NCBI RefSeq assembly: GCF_001644195.2
Contig: NZ_LWBL02000045.1
Span: 19,799 to 83,798, forward strand
Origin: Bacillus marinisedimentorum
GTDB lineage: Bacteria > Bacillota > Bacilli > Bacillales > Bacillaceae_O
Length of the DNA: 64,000 nucleotides
Direction of reading: 5' to 3'
Part shown: positions 39,102-48,319 of the stretch, piece after piece
How positions within the stretch are numbered: the first letter of the stretch is position 1
Layout of the letters: each line of letters starts with the position of its first letter
Position numbers and translations under genes: made by a program
Notes under the pieces: model-generated
Database searches by the model: none
What the model was told of the DNA's origin: nothing
What the model saw: only the letters and a program-made list of their open reading frames with translations

Positions 39102-40250
39102 TTATTTTAGCTTCTTCAGCTGGTCCCCGATCATGTCGCCCAGCGAAAAGCCGGTTGATGGTTCATCGTTTTGGAAATCATTGTTATATTCATCTTCTTG
39201 CGGCTCATCATCCAGCAAGTCGCGGATGCTTAAAGAGATCCGCTTTTCAGCAGGATTCACATCAAGGACTTTCACCTGGACCTGCTGTCCTTCTTCAAGG
39301 ACTTCCTGAGGTGTGCCGATGTGACGGTTTGCGATCTGGGAAATATGCACCAAACCTTCGACGCCCGGTTTCACTTCAACGAAAGCACCGAACGAAACAA
39401 GACGCTTGACTGTTCCATCAAGTACGTCACCCGCTTTGATTTCTTCGCCGACAGTTTCCCAAGGGCCTGGCTGTGCTTCTTTCATTGACAGCGAAATACG
39501 CTCGTTTTCCGGGTCGACAGAAAGCACCTTAACGCGCACTTGCTGACCTTCTTCCACGACATCTGCAGGCTTTTCCACGTGATGGTGAGCCATCTGGGAA
39601 ATATGGACAAGCCCGTCGATTCCGCCGATGTCAACGAATGCACCAAAATCGGTAAGGCGCTGGACAGTGCCTTCGATAACCTGCCCTTCTTCAAGGTCAT
39701 GGAGCGTTTGTTTCTTTTTATTTTCAATTTCCTCATCAAGCACAGCGCGATGAGAAAGGATCACGCGATTTTTTTCACGATCAAGTTCCACCACTTTAAG
39801 GGTAAGGGTTTTTCCTTTGTAATCAGAAAAATCCTCAACGAAATGGCGCTCAACCAGTGAGGCAGGAATGAAACCGCGCACTCCAAGGTCCACTACAAGT
39901 CCGCCTTTGACGACATCCTTGACTTCGGCCTCAAATACCTCTCCTGTTTCATACTTTTGGTTTAAGTCTTCCCATGCCGAATCGGCTTCCACCGCTTTTT
40001 TGGACAGAACGATTTCCTCATCGCTCAAGCGGATCACCTTCAGTTTCAGTTCTTCGCCTTCTGATACGATATCAGAGGCTTTTTCCACATGCAGGCTGGA
40101 AAGTTCGCTGATCGGTACGATGCCGTCAACTTTGTAGCCGACATCCACCAATACTTGCTTGTCTTCGACCTTTGATACTTTACCGGTGACAATGTCACCC
40201 TGTTCAAAGGACTTCATTTCAGATACCTCTTGATTCATTTCTTCAGCCAT
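39102..40250 (-). CDS. ypfD: YpfD, ribosomal protein S1 homologue
   Basis: 382 residues with four S1 RNA-binding domains; the last two are nearly alike (LTDFGAFVDIGGIDGLVHIS and VSFGAFVEVKPGVEGLVHIS). The first opens with GDIVTGKVSKVEDKQVLVDV. Shorter than the six-domain enterobacterial S1 and the usual Firmicutes form. In B. subtilis it is not an essential ribosomal protein. ATG after AAGGAGG. Confidence 0.93.
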   Translation of the reverse strand: MAEEMNQEVSEMKSFEQGDIVTGKVSKVEDKQVLVDVGYKVDGIVPISELSSLHVEKASDIVSEGEELKLKVIRLSDEEIVLSKKAVEADSAWEDLNQKYETGEVFEAEVKDVVKGGLVVDLGVRGFIPASLVERHFVEDFSDYKGKTLTLKVVELDREKNRVILSHRAVLDEEIENKKKQTLHDLEEGQVIEGTVQRLTDFGAFVDIGGIDGLVHISQMAHHHVEKPADVVEEGQQVRVKVLSVDPENERISLSMKEAQPGPWETVGEEIKAGDVLDGTVKRLVSFGAFVEVKPGVEGLVHISQIANRHIGTPQEVLEEGQQVQVKVLDVNPAEKRISLSIRDLLDDEPQEDEYNNDFQNDEPSTGFSLGDMIGDQLKKLK

Positions 40251-40368
40251 CTCAAAACTACCTCCTTAATCCCAACAAACGACAATGTCTGCCTAACTGT
40301 ATTTTTGACAAACATAAATTTGTCCTTTGTTCTAACTTCTTATAAATAATATCGTTTGTCAAGCAAAA

Positions 40369-40950
40369 CTATTTATGATTGCTGATTAAATCTTCAATCG
40401 CTTCCATTATCGCCGAAGTCGCTTCCCGGGCGGAAACTTTCTCCGCTCGCATTGTGTCGAAATCAATCGGTTTTCCATATACGACCTTCAATTTTCCGAA
40501 CGGCTTGTATGGACCAATGACCGCCGCAGGCAGGACCCTGGCATTGCTGCGAAGCGCGAAAAATCCCACCCCGGAAAGACCTTCGCCGAGACTGCCGGTT
40601 TTACTCCTTGTTCCTTCAGGGAAAATGCCGAGCACTTCCTGTTCTTTCAAGACTCCGAGACCTTTACGGAGCGCTTGTTTGTCGCTCATTCCCCGCTTGA
40701 CGGGAAAAGCGTTAAGCTTTGGCACGATTTTTCCAAGTACCGGGACACTGAACAGCTCCTCTTTGGCCATGAAATGGACAGGCCGTGGAAAGGTGACGCC
40801 AAGGATGACCGGATCAAGATTGGAAATGTGATTCGAACAAAGGAGCAGCCCCTCTTCGTTTGGGATATTCTCCCTTCCTATTACCTGAACGCGGTAATAA
40901 GGGCGAAAAACCATGCTGCACGCCGATCTGGCAAAACCATATAAATTCAT
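40369..40950 (-). CDS. plsC: 1-acyl-sn-glycerol-3-phosphate acyltransferase
   Basis: Second acylation in phosphatidic acid synthesis. 193 residues with the catalytic CSNHISNLDP (HxxxxD-type, NHISNLD), the acceptor motif FPEGTRSKTG, and VIGPYKPF. ATG at 40950 lies inside the end of cmk after AAAGGG. The cmk-plsC-ypfD order is conserved in many Bacillaceae. Confidence 0.93.
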   Translation of the reverse strand: MNLYGFARSACSMVFRPYYRVQVIGRENIPNEEGLLLCSNHISNLDPVILGVTFPRPVHFMAKEELFSVPVLGKIVPKLNAFPVKRGMSDKQALRKGLGVLKEQEVLGIFPEGTRSKTGSLGEGLSGVGFFALRSNARVLPAAVIGPYKPFGKLKVVYGKPIDFDTMRAEKVSAREATSAIMEAIEDLISNHK

Positions 40951-40951
40951 A

Positions 40952-41626
40952 TCAGCCAACCCTTTCGTCAACGGCATTCATGATTCCATTAACCACACCC
41001 TCGATGGAAAGATCCGTCGTGTCTATTTCGATAGCATCTTCAGCTTTTGTGAGCGGCGCCACTTCCCTTTCCGAATCAATTTTGTCACGGCGGGCAATTT
41101 CGGCCTTAAGGACTTCCAGATCTGACGGGAAACCTTTGGCAATGTTTTCTTCATGTCTGCGGGCGGCCCGGGCTTCAGCTGTGGCAATAAGAAAAATTTT
41201 CACTTCCGCATCAGGCAGCACATGTGTACCAATATCGCGGCCGTCCATCACAACTCCGCCTTCTGAACCGAGTGCCTGCTGACGTTTCACCATTTCTTCA
41301 CGGACTTCTTTATGTGCAGCCGTGAAAGAGACGTTGTTCGTAACATCAGTTGATCGGATTTCTTCTGTCACCTTTTCACCGTCAAGAAAGACGTCCTGGC
41401 CGGTTTCGGATTGCTGCAGGGTGATTTCCGTGTCATCAAGCAATTTTGCTACTTCACCAGCGTCATGTATGTCAACGCCGGTTTTCAGCGCTTTGTATGT
41501 AAGGGCCCTGTACATGGCACCGGTATCGATATATAGATAGTTCAATCTTTTTGCCACAATTTTAGCTGTCGTGCTTTTGCCTGCTGCTGCAGGACCATCA
41601 ATTGCAATAGAAATTTTCTTGCTCAT
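40952..41626 (-). CDS. cmk: Cytidylate kinase
   Basis: Phosphorylates CMP and dCMP. 224 residues with the P-loop GPAAAGKST at about 11-19, [13 protein letters not shown] and [21 protein letters not shown] after CAGGAGG. Begins the cmk-plsC transcript downstream of the ypfB terminator. Confidence 0.96.
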   Translation of the reverse strand: MSKKISIAIDGPAAAGKSTTAKIVAKRLNYLYIDTGAMYRALTYKALKTGVDIHDAGEVAKLLDDTEITLQQSETGQDVFLDGEKVTEEIRSTDVTNNVSFTAAHKEVREEMVKRQQALGSEGGVVMDGRDIGTHVLPDAEVKIFLIATAEARAARRHEENIAKGFPSDLEVLKAEIARRDKIDSEREVAPLTKAEDAIEIDTTDLSIEGVVNGIMNAVDERVG

Positions 41627-41674
41627 AAATCCTCCTGTATCGGCTTATGATTAGTGTTTTGTTACAGCCATAAT

Positions 41675-41696
41675 AAAAAGCAGGGATCACCTGCTT
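41675..41696 (-). terminator. Terminator of ypfB
   Basis: Stem AAGCAGG/CCTGCTT with TTTTTATTA on the minus strand, between ypfB and cmk. Confidence 0.8.
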
Positions 41697-41777
41697 CCCC
41701 GTCTGAATATTTCGGCGGCAGCCTGGCGTATCTGCTCCGTTTCTCGAATTCATAATACCATAACAGGCACATAAGGT

Positions 41778-41945
41778 CTATTGTTTGTAAAGCTCTTTGC
41801 CGCCCTTTCCGGATACGCCTTCATAGTGATAGGTCTTGTTCATGTAAATTGACCATTCTTTCCTATCAAGAGCTGTTTGTGCTACTGCAAGAAAGATGAA
41901 CTGGATGATGATCAGCTTGATTAGAAGACCTTCTGCTCTTTTCAT
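41778..41945 (-). CDS. ypfB: YpfB, small membrane protein
   Basis: 55 residues: basic N-terminus MKRAEG, one hydrophobic helix (LLIKLIIIQFIFLAVAQ), and a polar tail. Matches YpfB (DUF5359) by size, pattern and position between ypfA and cmk. Function unknown. ATG at 41945 after GGAGGG; the longer frame to 42035 has no site. Confidence 0.8.
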   Translation of the reverse strand: MKRAEGLLIKLIIIQFIFLAVAQTALDRKEWSIYMNKTYHYEGVSGKGGKELYKQ

Positions 41946-42071
41946 TTTCCACCCTCCGTGTGACTGGCCGTATCCAGTCGATTCCGTCAGCCCTGGTGAT
42001 TTCGTTATGCGCCGAAGTGTCACCGCCCACTCCAACTCTAGTCTTATACATCCGGCCGCAATTATACACCC

Positions 42072-42734
42072 TTACGCAAGATTCAGCCCTTTACGCCTGT
42101 AATAAAGCTGGCGTTCGAAGCAGAAACGGATAACAGTTTCACGGTCGCTTTCCTCAATGCCGGTAAATTCAACGGTTATGTAAGGCATATCGTTTTCATT
42201 TCCAAGCTTCCGCAGCAGTTTGCCCTCTGCCTTTACATAATTTATGTTTCCATCCTGCATGCTGAGGGCGAACCAAAGAGAAAGGGACATTCCCGGTTCG
42301 GCAGGAAAATGTGCCTTTACATATATTGCCGCACCGCCGCCGCTTATATCTTTAGTTACAGCTGTAAACGGAACAAATGCACCATCGGGTGAGTGCACTG
42401 CAGCATCTGCCGTCGTGTCGATCCGCACGTATTTACGGCGCTGTACATGCATATAGCCTTCTTCCTCCGGCATTCCGAGAGCAAGCAGCGGAATTCTGTC
42501 TTTTTTCCGTCCGTGCACTTCCGTATCGAAACGATACATTTTATCGTCCTCTGATATTACATAGGCACTGAATTCAGTGCCATCAAGAAAGAAGCCCGTT
42601 TTGCCGGTTTTCGCATGAACAGGATAATCAATGAAAAACAGATTCCCTTCGAGGGCGGCCACTTTACATTTGAAACGGTCACGCTTATTTGAATCTTTTA
42701 ACTCAAGGTAAATCGTTTTGTTTACCGATAACAT
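42072..42734 (-). CDS. ypfA: YpfA (MotI/DgrA), PilZ c-di-GMP receptor, flagellar brake
   Basis: 220 residues: an N-terminal YcgR-like domain (residues 1-95) and a C-terminal PilZ domain whose c-di-GMP ligands are all present, QRRKYVR (RxxxR) and DISGGGA (D/NxSxxG). In B. subtilis the homologue binds the flagellar stator MotA when loaded with c-di-GMP and stops rotation. ATG at 42734 after AAAGGTGG. Together with cheR it points to a motile host with c-di-GMP signalling. Confidence 0.92.
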   Translation of the reverse strand: MLSVNKTIYLELKDSNKRDRFKCKVAALEGNLFFIDYPVHAKTGKTGFFLDGTEFSAYVISEDDKMYRFDTEVHGRKKDRIPLLALGMPEEEGYMHVQRRKYVRIDTTADAAVHSPDGAFVPFTAVTKDISGGGAAIYVKAHFPAEPGMSLSLWFALSMQDGNINYVKAEGKLLRKLGNENDMPYITVEFTGIEESDRETVIRFCFERQLYYRRKGLNLA

Positions 42735-42776
42735 GCCAACACCACCTTTTTCCTGCAACTATTATCTCATTTTCAC

Positions 42777-42818
42777 AAAAAAAGGAAAAGTTCTCTAGGG
42801 AACTTTTCCTTTTTTATT
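42777..42818 (-). terminator. Terminator of sleB-ypeB
   Basis: Stem GGAAAAGTTC/GAACTTTTCC between long A and T runs, immediately after the ypeB stop. Confidence 0.85.
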
Positions 42819-44165
42819 TTATAAATTATACAGCGGTTCGGCATTTTGGAGTTTCTCCACTTTTTCTTCCGCCCCGTTTTCAGCATTGATGAAGATCCGA
42901 TACGTGTCATTTTTGATCGTACCCATTATTTCATATACCAGAACTTCTTCACCCAAATCATTCAAGATGATTGCCTGCCTTGTTTCCATCACTTTCACTT
43001 TCGGATTGACTTTGGCGAGCGCCTCCTTCTCCGGAATGGCCGGTTCCGGAATTTCCCGCTGCTGGTGCGACAACAAATAATCTTCAGCTGAAAAGCCGAT
43101 CACATCTCCGGTATCGAGTGCAACTTTCATCTTGACCGTTTCCGGATAAATCCTGACCTTATCCATTCGTGAAACAAAGGTGAAGACCCCCTGCTTGTCA
43201 TACTGGGCACTTTCAAACAGATCGAGGTTTTCAAACTTGTGCTCTTTAAGGAACCCTCCTGCTTTTTCAGCTGCTTTATTTAGGCTGATCTTCGGTTCTC
43301 CAAGCGTCCTGTTTTGCAGTATCCAGATCGGGTATCCGCCTTTTTTCGTGATATCCATCGACACGTCGATATTTTCTCTATCGTTCTTCAGGGTCACCGA
43401 ATAAAAACCGTTGTCGGCTCCTTTGCCGCCTTCAGTCACCTTTGCTTTTGTATCTCCGTCAATTCCAAGATAGTCTTTCGCAATTTTTTCGGCCTTTTGC
43501 TCCGATACCATTTTTCCTTTAAGGTCTTTAAATTTGTCATCTTTCTTGTTCATTGAAGTTGACGTCACGCTGAAATCGGCCTCTGAATATCCTTCCACAT
43601 TTTTTTCTACCGTTTTAAACCCGTCGATAATCGTGTTATCCTTCATTTCACCTTCATTTGTCGCAAGCGCGAGTTCGACATCCATCCAGCGCAGATTATT
43701 TTCTATTACCATGTGCTGAACTTTACGGAGTTCCCCCTGGATATCCGCAGCCTGACTGTATAATTGCTCAAGTGTGCTATACTCTTTGTCCGTTAGCGGC
43801 TCTTTTTCCAGGTCCCGAATGGCAGTTTTATAACTGAAATCGCCAATGTCCGACAAAAATTCCTCTGTCTTATTGAAAGGCAGAAGTGCGAGAGGCAGCT
43901 GGCCCACGTCATTATGAGCTTCTGACGTGATTCTCCATACTTCAGCAAGTGAAGGAGATAACTGCTGGCGAGAGTTCATTGCAAGTGTCGTCCCTATTTT
44001 ATCGTGCAGCAGATCAATCTGATACGCCAGATCATGAAACGCCCTCTGGTAGCCGTTTTCAGCCTGGATGAGGATGGCGTTCTTTTCCTGATGTTCTTCA
44101 TAGCCCCAGTAGCCAATGCCTATCGCCGCAACCGTCACGAAGATGATCGTTATCGTTCTGAACAA
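42819..44165 (-). CDS. ypeB: YpeB, germination protein required for SleB
   Basis: 448 residues: one N-terminal membrane helix, a helical YpeB domain (EVWRITSEAHNDVGQLPLAL), and PepSY-like repeats toward the C-terminus (SEQKAEKIAKDYLGID; VALDTGDVIGFSAEDYL). It stabilises and localises the cortex-lytic enzyme SleB in the spore. The likely start is TTG at 44165, eight bases after GGAGG; a GTG at 44174 would overlap that site. Follows sleB by 12 bp. Confidence 0.94.
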   Translation of the reverse strand: MFRTITIIFVTVAAIGIGYWGYEEHQEKNAILIQAENGYQRAFHDLAYQIDLLHDKIGTTLAMNSRQQLSPSLAEVWRITSEAHNDVGQLPLALLPFNKTEEFLSDIGDFSYKTAIRDLEKEPLTDKEYSTLEQLYSQAADIQGELRKVQHMVIENNLRWMDVELALATNEGEMKDNTIIDGFKTVEKNVEGYSEADFSVTSTSMNKKDDKFKDLKGKMVSEQKAEKIAKDYLGIDGDTKAKVTEGGKGADNGFYSVTLKNDRENIDVSMDITKKGGYPIWILQNRTLGEPKISLNKAAEKAGGFLKEHKFENLDLFESAQYDKQGVFTFVSRMDKVRIYPETVKMKVALDTGDVIGFSAEDYLLSHQQREIPEPAIPEKEALAKVNPKVKVMETRQAIILNDLGEEVLVYEIMGTIKNDTYRIFINAENGAEEKVEKLQNAEPLYNL

Positions 44166-44177
44166 GTGAAGCACCTC

Positions 44178-44996
44178 CTATTTGCAGAATATATGCTTGC
44201 CGATCTGTTTGATTTGCGGTCTGCTCCATATCCATGAAGATGTTGCCGTATTTGGGTTGAAATAATAAAGGGCATTGCTCGATGGATCCCATCCATTTAT
44301 TGCATCAATTACCGCCCGCTTCGCCGTATCGTTCGGTGTCAGCCAAATTTGTCCGTCCGCAACAGCCGTAAAAGCAAGCGGCTCAAAAATCACCCCTGAA
44401 ACAGTATTCGGGAATGTAGGGCTGTTCACTCTGTTCAAAATGACCGCCGCAACAGCGACCTGTCCTTCGTACGGTTCACCGCGGGCTTCTCCATAAACCG
44501 CATTGGCCATGAGCTGGATATCATTGCTGGAAAAGCCGCTTGGCACGTTTGCTGCTGTCGGTTGTTTGGGCTGTTCGGTCTGCTCCGTTTGCCGGGAAGG
44601 GGTTGTCTGCTTTTCTTTAGGCACCCCGCCATAGTAGGAAAAGTCCTTGCCCTCGCGAATTTGCTTTTTTACAAACTCCCTGTCGTATTTTGACGCATTA
44701 ACAAGTTTTTGCTTTGTCTCCTGTCCGGCGATTCCATCTACTTTCATTCCGAATTCATATTGGAAATTTCGAAGCGCCCAATAAGTCCCCCATCCGAAAA
44801 CTCCGTCTATGTTCCCATTGTAAAACCCTAAATATTGAAGTCTTGACTGGAGTTCGATCACATCATCGCCTACTGCCCCGTGCTGGATTACTTGCGGGGA
44901 AAAGGCTTCCGCCGGCTGCTGCTGGCCGGTCATAAAAAAAACAGGTGCCACAATAGCTGCAGCCAGAATTGCTGTAAGCCATACCGTTTTCCGCAT
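44178..44996 (-). CDS. sleB: SleB, spore cortex-lytic enzyme
   Basis: Lytic transglycosylase that degrades cortex peptidoglycan at muramic lactam during germination. 272 residues: signal peptide with PAEAFS near residue 30, a peptidoglycan-binding domain (VIELQSRLQYLGFYNG), a Gln/Pro/Thr-rich linker, then the hydrolase domain with the catalytic glutamate in NAVYGEARGEPYEGQ. ATG at 44996 after GGAGG. Operon sleB-ypeB as in B. subtilis. Confidence 0.96.
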   Translation of the reverse strand: MRKTVWLTAILAAAIVAPVFFMTGQQQPAEAFSPQVIQHGAVGDDVIELQSRLQYLGFYNGNIDGVFGWGTYWALRNFQYEFGMKVDGIAGQETKQKLVNASKYDREFVKKQIREGKDFSYYGGVPKEKQTTPSRQTEQTEQPKQPTAANVPSGFSSNDIQLMANAVYGEARGEPYEGQVAVAAVILNRVNSPTFPNTVSGVIFEPLAFTAVADGQIWLTPNDTAKRAVIDAINGWDPSSNALYYFNPNTATSSWIWSRPQIKQIGKHIFCK

Positions 44997-45151
44997 TTTG
45001 TCATGCCTCCTGCTTTCAACTTTTCTCTTTTTGTCCTTAGTGGCTATTTTTTGTTGCAGGGCAAATATTATTCTTATTTCAGCAAGAAAATCCAGCAGCA
45101 CCTGTATGCACACAAAAAGGCAATGCGTTCCATCAAGGATCGCATCGCCTG

Positions 45152-45850
45152 TCAGCTGCCCGTTTCGATTTTTTTTGCGCCGTCAAGGTTCTGGTTCCAA
45201 TCGGGTTGGCGGCGGTTTGCCATCTTAACTTTTCTTAGCGCATTCCACCACAAGTAGAACATGAACGGAGTCATCAAGACCGGCCAGTATTTGCTGAACG
45301 TAAGCAAGATGAAATCATACGTCCCATGGAGCAAAACCGGGACCGTTAGCGCAAGCAGCAAGTACCTTTTTTCAAGCTTTCCCGGGCCTGTCTTGGCTTT
45401 GCCGGCATAATAACCCATCACCACTCCGAACAGGGCATGGCTTGATACCGGCAGCAGCGCTCTTCCAAACGCCACATCAATTCCGAACTGGAAAAGGTAA
45501 AGAACGTTTTCCACTGTGGCAAAACCGAGCGATACGGCTGCCGCATAAATGATTCCCTCATAATGCCTGTCAAAGCTCACATGCTGGTATACGGTAAAAA
45601 ATAAAATAAACCATTTGAAAAATTCCTCCAGCAAAGCGGAAAGCAAAAACGCATCCTGCCATGTTTCCTGTAACAACCCCTCAGTCTGGAAAACATACTG
45701 GATGAACATTAGTGGGAATACCAGAATAGCTCCGCTCACAAAACTTTTCCCGATCTTTGTGACCGGTTCGTCATTTTCAGGACCGCGCAGATAAAAGTAG
45801 CTCAAGAGCGCAAGGCCGGGAGCAAACCCTGCGGTTATAACGGCCAGCAT
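45152..45850 (-). CDS. prsW: PrsW, membrane protease
   Basis: Site-1-type intramembrane protease of the PrsW family; in B. subtilis it starts degradation of the anti-sigma factor RsiW in response to antimicrobial peptides. 232 residues, about eight helices, with the conserved LLEEFFKW (EExxxK-type) and SHALFGVVMG and HGTYDF histidines. ATG after AAGGATG. No rsiW or sigW lies nearby, which is usual. Confidence 0.92.
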   Translation of the reverse strand: MLAVITAGFAPGLALLSYFYLRGPENDEPVTKIGKSFVSGAILVFPLMFIQYVFQTEGLLQETWQDAFLLSALLEEFFKWFILFFTVYQHVSFDRHYEGIIYAAAVSLGFATVENVLYLFQFGIDVAFGRALLPVSSHALFGVVMGYYAGKAKTGPGKLEKRYLLLALTVPVLLHGTYDFILLTFSKYWPVLMTPFMFYLWWNALRKVKMANRRQPDWNQNLDGAKKIETGS

Positions 45851-45942
45851 AAGATCAACATCCTTCGATTTTTTTTAATCGTAACATGATATTGTGAAGA
45901 CGGGAATGAAAGATGGTAAAAACCCGGACATCAGTCAACCCC

Positions 45943-46905
45943 TCAGCGGCTGAACCCTTCTTTCGCATCTTTACCAGCTGCAATCAGTACGGCAAGCTTG
46001 ATGCGGGCTTTTTTAGAGTCATAGTCTTTCCCCAGCACCGCTCCTCTTTGCTCAAGGTCATGTGCGCTTCCCTTGTAATCATATGAAGTATGTACTTGTC
46101 CTTCTTCGGCGCTGGTGGCAACAACCACGCGTATGCCTTTATTGACCGCCTTCTCAATATCTTCCACCATCATCGGTGATACTTGTCCTCTGCCGACCCC
46201 TTCCAAAATCAATCCCTTTACACCGCTGTCTGCAGCTGCCCGAATAAATTTTCCGTCTGCACTCAAGTAACATTTGATAATGTCAACAGCAGGCAGTTCA
46301 TTCCCAACGTCGTATACCTCTCGGCTCAATGGCTTCTGGTAAACGCTCACGATGTCATTATCGATTATGCCAAGATACCCGTATCCGAATGATTCAAAGC
46401 CCTGCAAGTTTGAGGCATGAACCTTTTTTACATACCTGGCAGACCAGACCCTTTCATTGAAGACAACAACAGTCCCCACATTTTCCAGACTATCATCCAC
46501 GGCCACGTACACTGAATTTCTCAAGTTACTGTAAACATCTGTCCCTAATTCATCGGGAGACCGCTGTGAACCGGTGACAACAACTCTTCTTGAGTCTCTT
46601 ATCGTCAAATCCAGGAAATATGCTGTTTCTTCAAGAGAGTCTGTCCCGTGGGTGATCACAACGCCGTTAATGGATGGATCATGGAACACGTCCTCTATTT
46701 TCTTTTTCAGCTGGATAAGATGGTTGAATGTCACATGCATACTCGGCAGTTGGAATAAATTATGGACCTCGATTTCTATATCAGAAGGAAGCCTGCATAT
46801 ATCAGCAAGTTCCTGCCCCGTCATCTCTCCTGATGAAAGCAAACCGCTTGCCACTTTCTTGCTTTGAATCGTACCGCCTGTCGTGATTAACGCGACCCTT
46901 TTCAT
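45943..46905 (-). CDS. ansA: L-asparaginase
   Basis: Hydrolyses asparagine to aspartate and ammonia. 320 residues with both threonine motifs TTGGTIQS (N-terminal) and VVITHGTDSLEETAYFLDL. No signal peptide, so probably the cytoplasmic form. Single gene behind GAGGATGGGG. In B. subtilis ansAB is elsewhere, so this is an addition between prsW and ypdA; the symbol is by function only. Confidence 0.88.
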   Translation of the reverse strand: MKRVALITTGGTIQSKKVASGLLSSGEMTGQELADICRLPSDIEIEVHNLFQLPSMHVTFNHLIQLKKKIEDVFHDPSINGVVITHGTDSLEETAYFLDLTIRDSRRVVVTGSQRSPDELGTDVYSNLRNSVYVAVDDSLENVGTVVVFNERVWSARYVKKVHASNLQGFESFGYGYLGIIDNDIVSVYQKPLSREVYDVGNELPAVDIIKCYLSADGKFIRAAADSGVKGLILEGVGRGQVSPMMVEDIEKAVNKGIRVVVATSAEEGQVHTSYDYKGSAHDLEQRGAVLGKDYDSKKARIKLAVLIAAGKDAKEGFSR

Positions 46906-47203
46906 ATCAAATCCCCATCCTCTCTGTCTGCTTTATTATAACATTAAACGGGTACGGCAAAACCGCTTGTGAGAACGAGCTTCGGCTAAGCTGAAAATGC
47001 CGGAAGGATTAGCTGACGAAGATTCGGAATTCCAAATGCTAACGAAAACGCGCCGGTTTACAAGGCTTTTGGCGAAGAAAGAGGCCTGGCTGCCATATCT
47101 GTATTCTTTAGATCGGCCGCTGCGCCCCAGCACTTCCTTTCTCACAATTCACACCATGACATATGGTTAAAAAAGAGCCGGCAAAATCCGGCTCTTCATG
47201 AGA
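46906..47203. other. 298-bp intergenic region between ypdA and ansA
   Basis: Contains the ypdA terminator (47169-47198). The remaining GC-rich DNA (46960-47150) is probably a decayed repeat but could not be aligned convincingly to the families described here. No gene seen. Confidence 0.5.
47169..47198 (-). terminator. Terminator of ypdA
   Basis: Perfect stem AGAGCCGG/CCGGCTCT with a six-T run on the minus strand, directly after the stop. Confidence 0.9.
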
Positions 47204-48190
47204 TCAATTCATCCGTTTTGCGATTTCTTGAGCGATGGCTTCTCCATGAAATCTCCCGTTTTCAATAAAGATTTCATTGGCATTGTTGCCTGCAGCAATT
47301 ACGCCTGCTATAAACACACCTGTTACGTTCGTTTCCATTGTTTCTTCATTAAAAAGCGGGCGTCCGGTTTCCTTTTCAATGCCTACGCCAATTTTCATCA
47401 GAAAGGAATGGTCGGGATGATAACCGATCATAGCAAATACAAAGTCATTGGGAATGGTTTTCCGTTTACCGGCAGAAACATATACAAGAGAATCAGAGCG
47501 GATTTCTTCCACTTGTGCTTCAAATTCCATTTCTACCTTCCCGTTGCGGACAAGCGCTTCAAATTCCGGCAAGATCCACGGCTTTATGCTGCTGGAATAC
47601 TCTTCCCCGCGATATAAAACTGTAACCCGCGCTCCGGTTTTTTCGAGTTCAAGCGCAGCATCGACAGCCGAATTTTTACCGCCCAGTACTGCAACATCTG
47701 TATCATGGTACGGATGGCCCTCCTTGAAATAGTGAAAAACCTTGGCATTGTCCGCACCCGGAACGTCCAATTTATTCGGGTTGTCGTAGTAGCCGGTCGC
47801 AATGACAACATAGCCGGCTTGGTACCGTATTTTTTTACCGTCCCTTTGCCGGACAGTATGGACTGCAAATGATCCGTCTTGCCGCTTATCCACTTTTCCA
47901 ACTGTTTCGTATGTATGGATGCGGAGCTGCTTCCTATTCACGACTTCCCTGTAATAGGCGAGCGCCTGCAGTCTATTTGGTTTTCTTTCATTTATGATGA
48001 ATGGTACTCCTCCGATTTCCAGCTTCTCACTCGAGCTGAAAAATGTCTGATGGGTTGGATAATGATAAATAGCATTTGTAATGTTTCCTTTTTCGATGAC
48101 AAGCGGGTCCAGCCCGTAGTCCCGCAGGGCGATAGCGGCTGCCAGTCCGCACGGACCGCCCCCTATGATGATCACTTGTTCTTTTTCCAT
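47204..48190 (-). CDS. ypdA: YpdA, bacillithiol disulfide reductase
   Basis: FAD/NADPH-dependent reductase that returns oxidised bacillithiol to the thiol; partner of the BshA pathway at the left end of the window. 328 residues with GGGPCGLAAAIAL (FAD loop, with the family's Cys), ATGYYDNP, and the NADPH loop VLGGKNSAVDAALEL. ATG at 48190 after AAAGGTG; the frame extends 19 codons further without a site. Confidence 0.94.
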   Translation of the reverse strand: MEKEQVIIIGGGPCGLAAAIALRDYGLDPLVIEKGNITNAIYHYPTHQTFFSSSEKLEIGGVPFIINERKPNRLQALAYYREVVNRKQLRIHTYETVGKVDKRQDGSFAVHTVRQRDGKKIRYQAGYVVIATGYYDNPNKLDVPGADNAKVFHYFKEGHPYHDTDVAVLGGKNSAVDAALELEKTGARVTVLYRGEEYSSSIKPWILPEFEALVRNGKVEMEFEAQVEEIRSDSLVYVSAGKRKTIPNDFVFAMIGYHPDHSFLMKIGVGIEKETGRPLFNEETMETNVTGVFIAGVIAAGNNANEIFIENGRFHGEAIAQEIAKRMN

Positions 48191-48262
48191 ATGCTTCACC
48201 TTTCTGGCTCCCGGCATGCCCGGTGTTTTAGTCACGGATGGGTGCATGGTGTTTCGGGAAAT

Positions 48263-48296
48263 AAAAACCCCCTATCGTTAAAAATGATAGGGGATT
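48263..48296 (-). terminator. Terminator of gudB
   Basis: Stem CCCCTATC/GATAGGGG, followed by GTTTTTA on the minus strand. Confidence 0.85.
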
Positions 48297-48319
48297 CGTA
48301 ATTTCGTTTCAAGCAATAA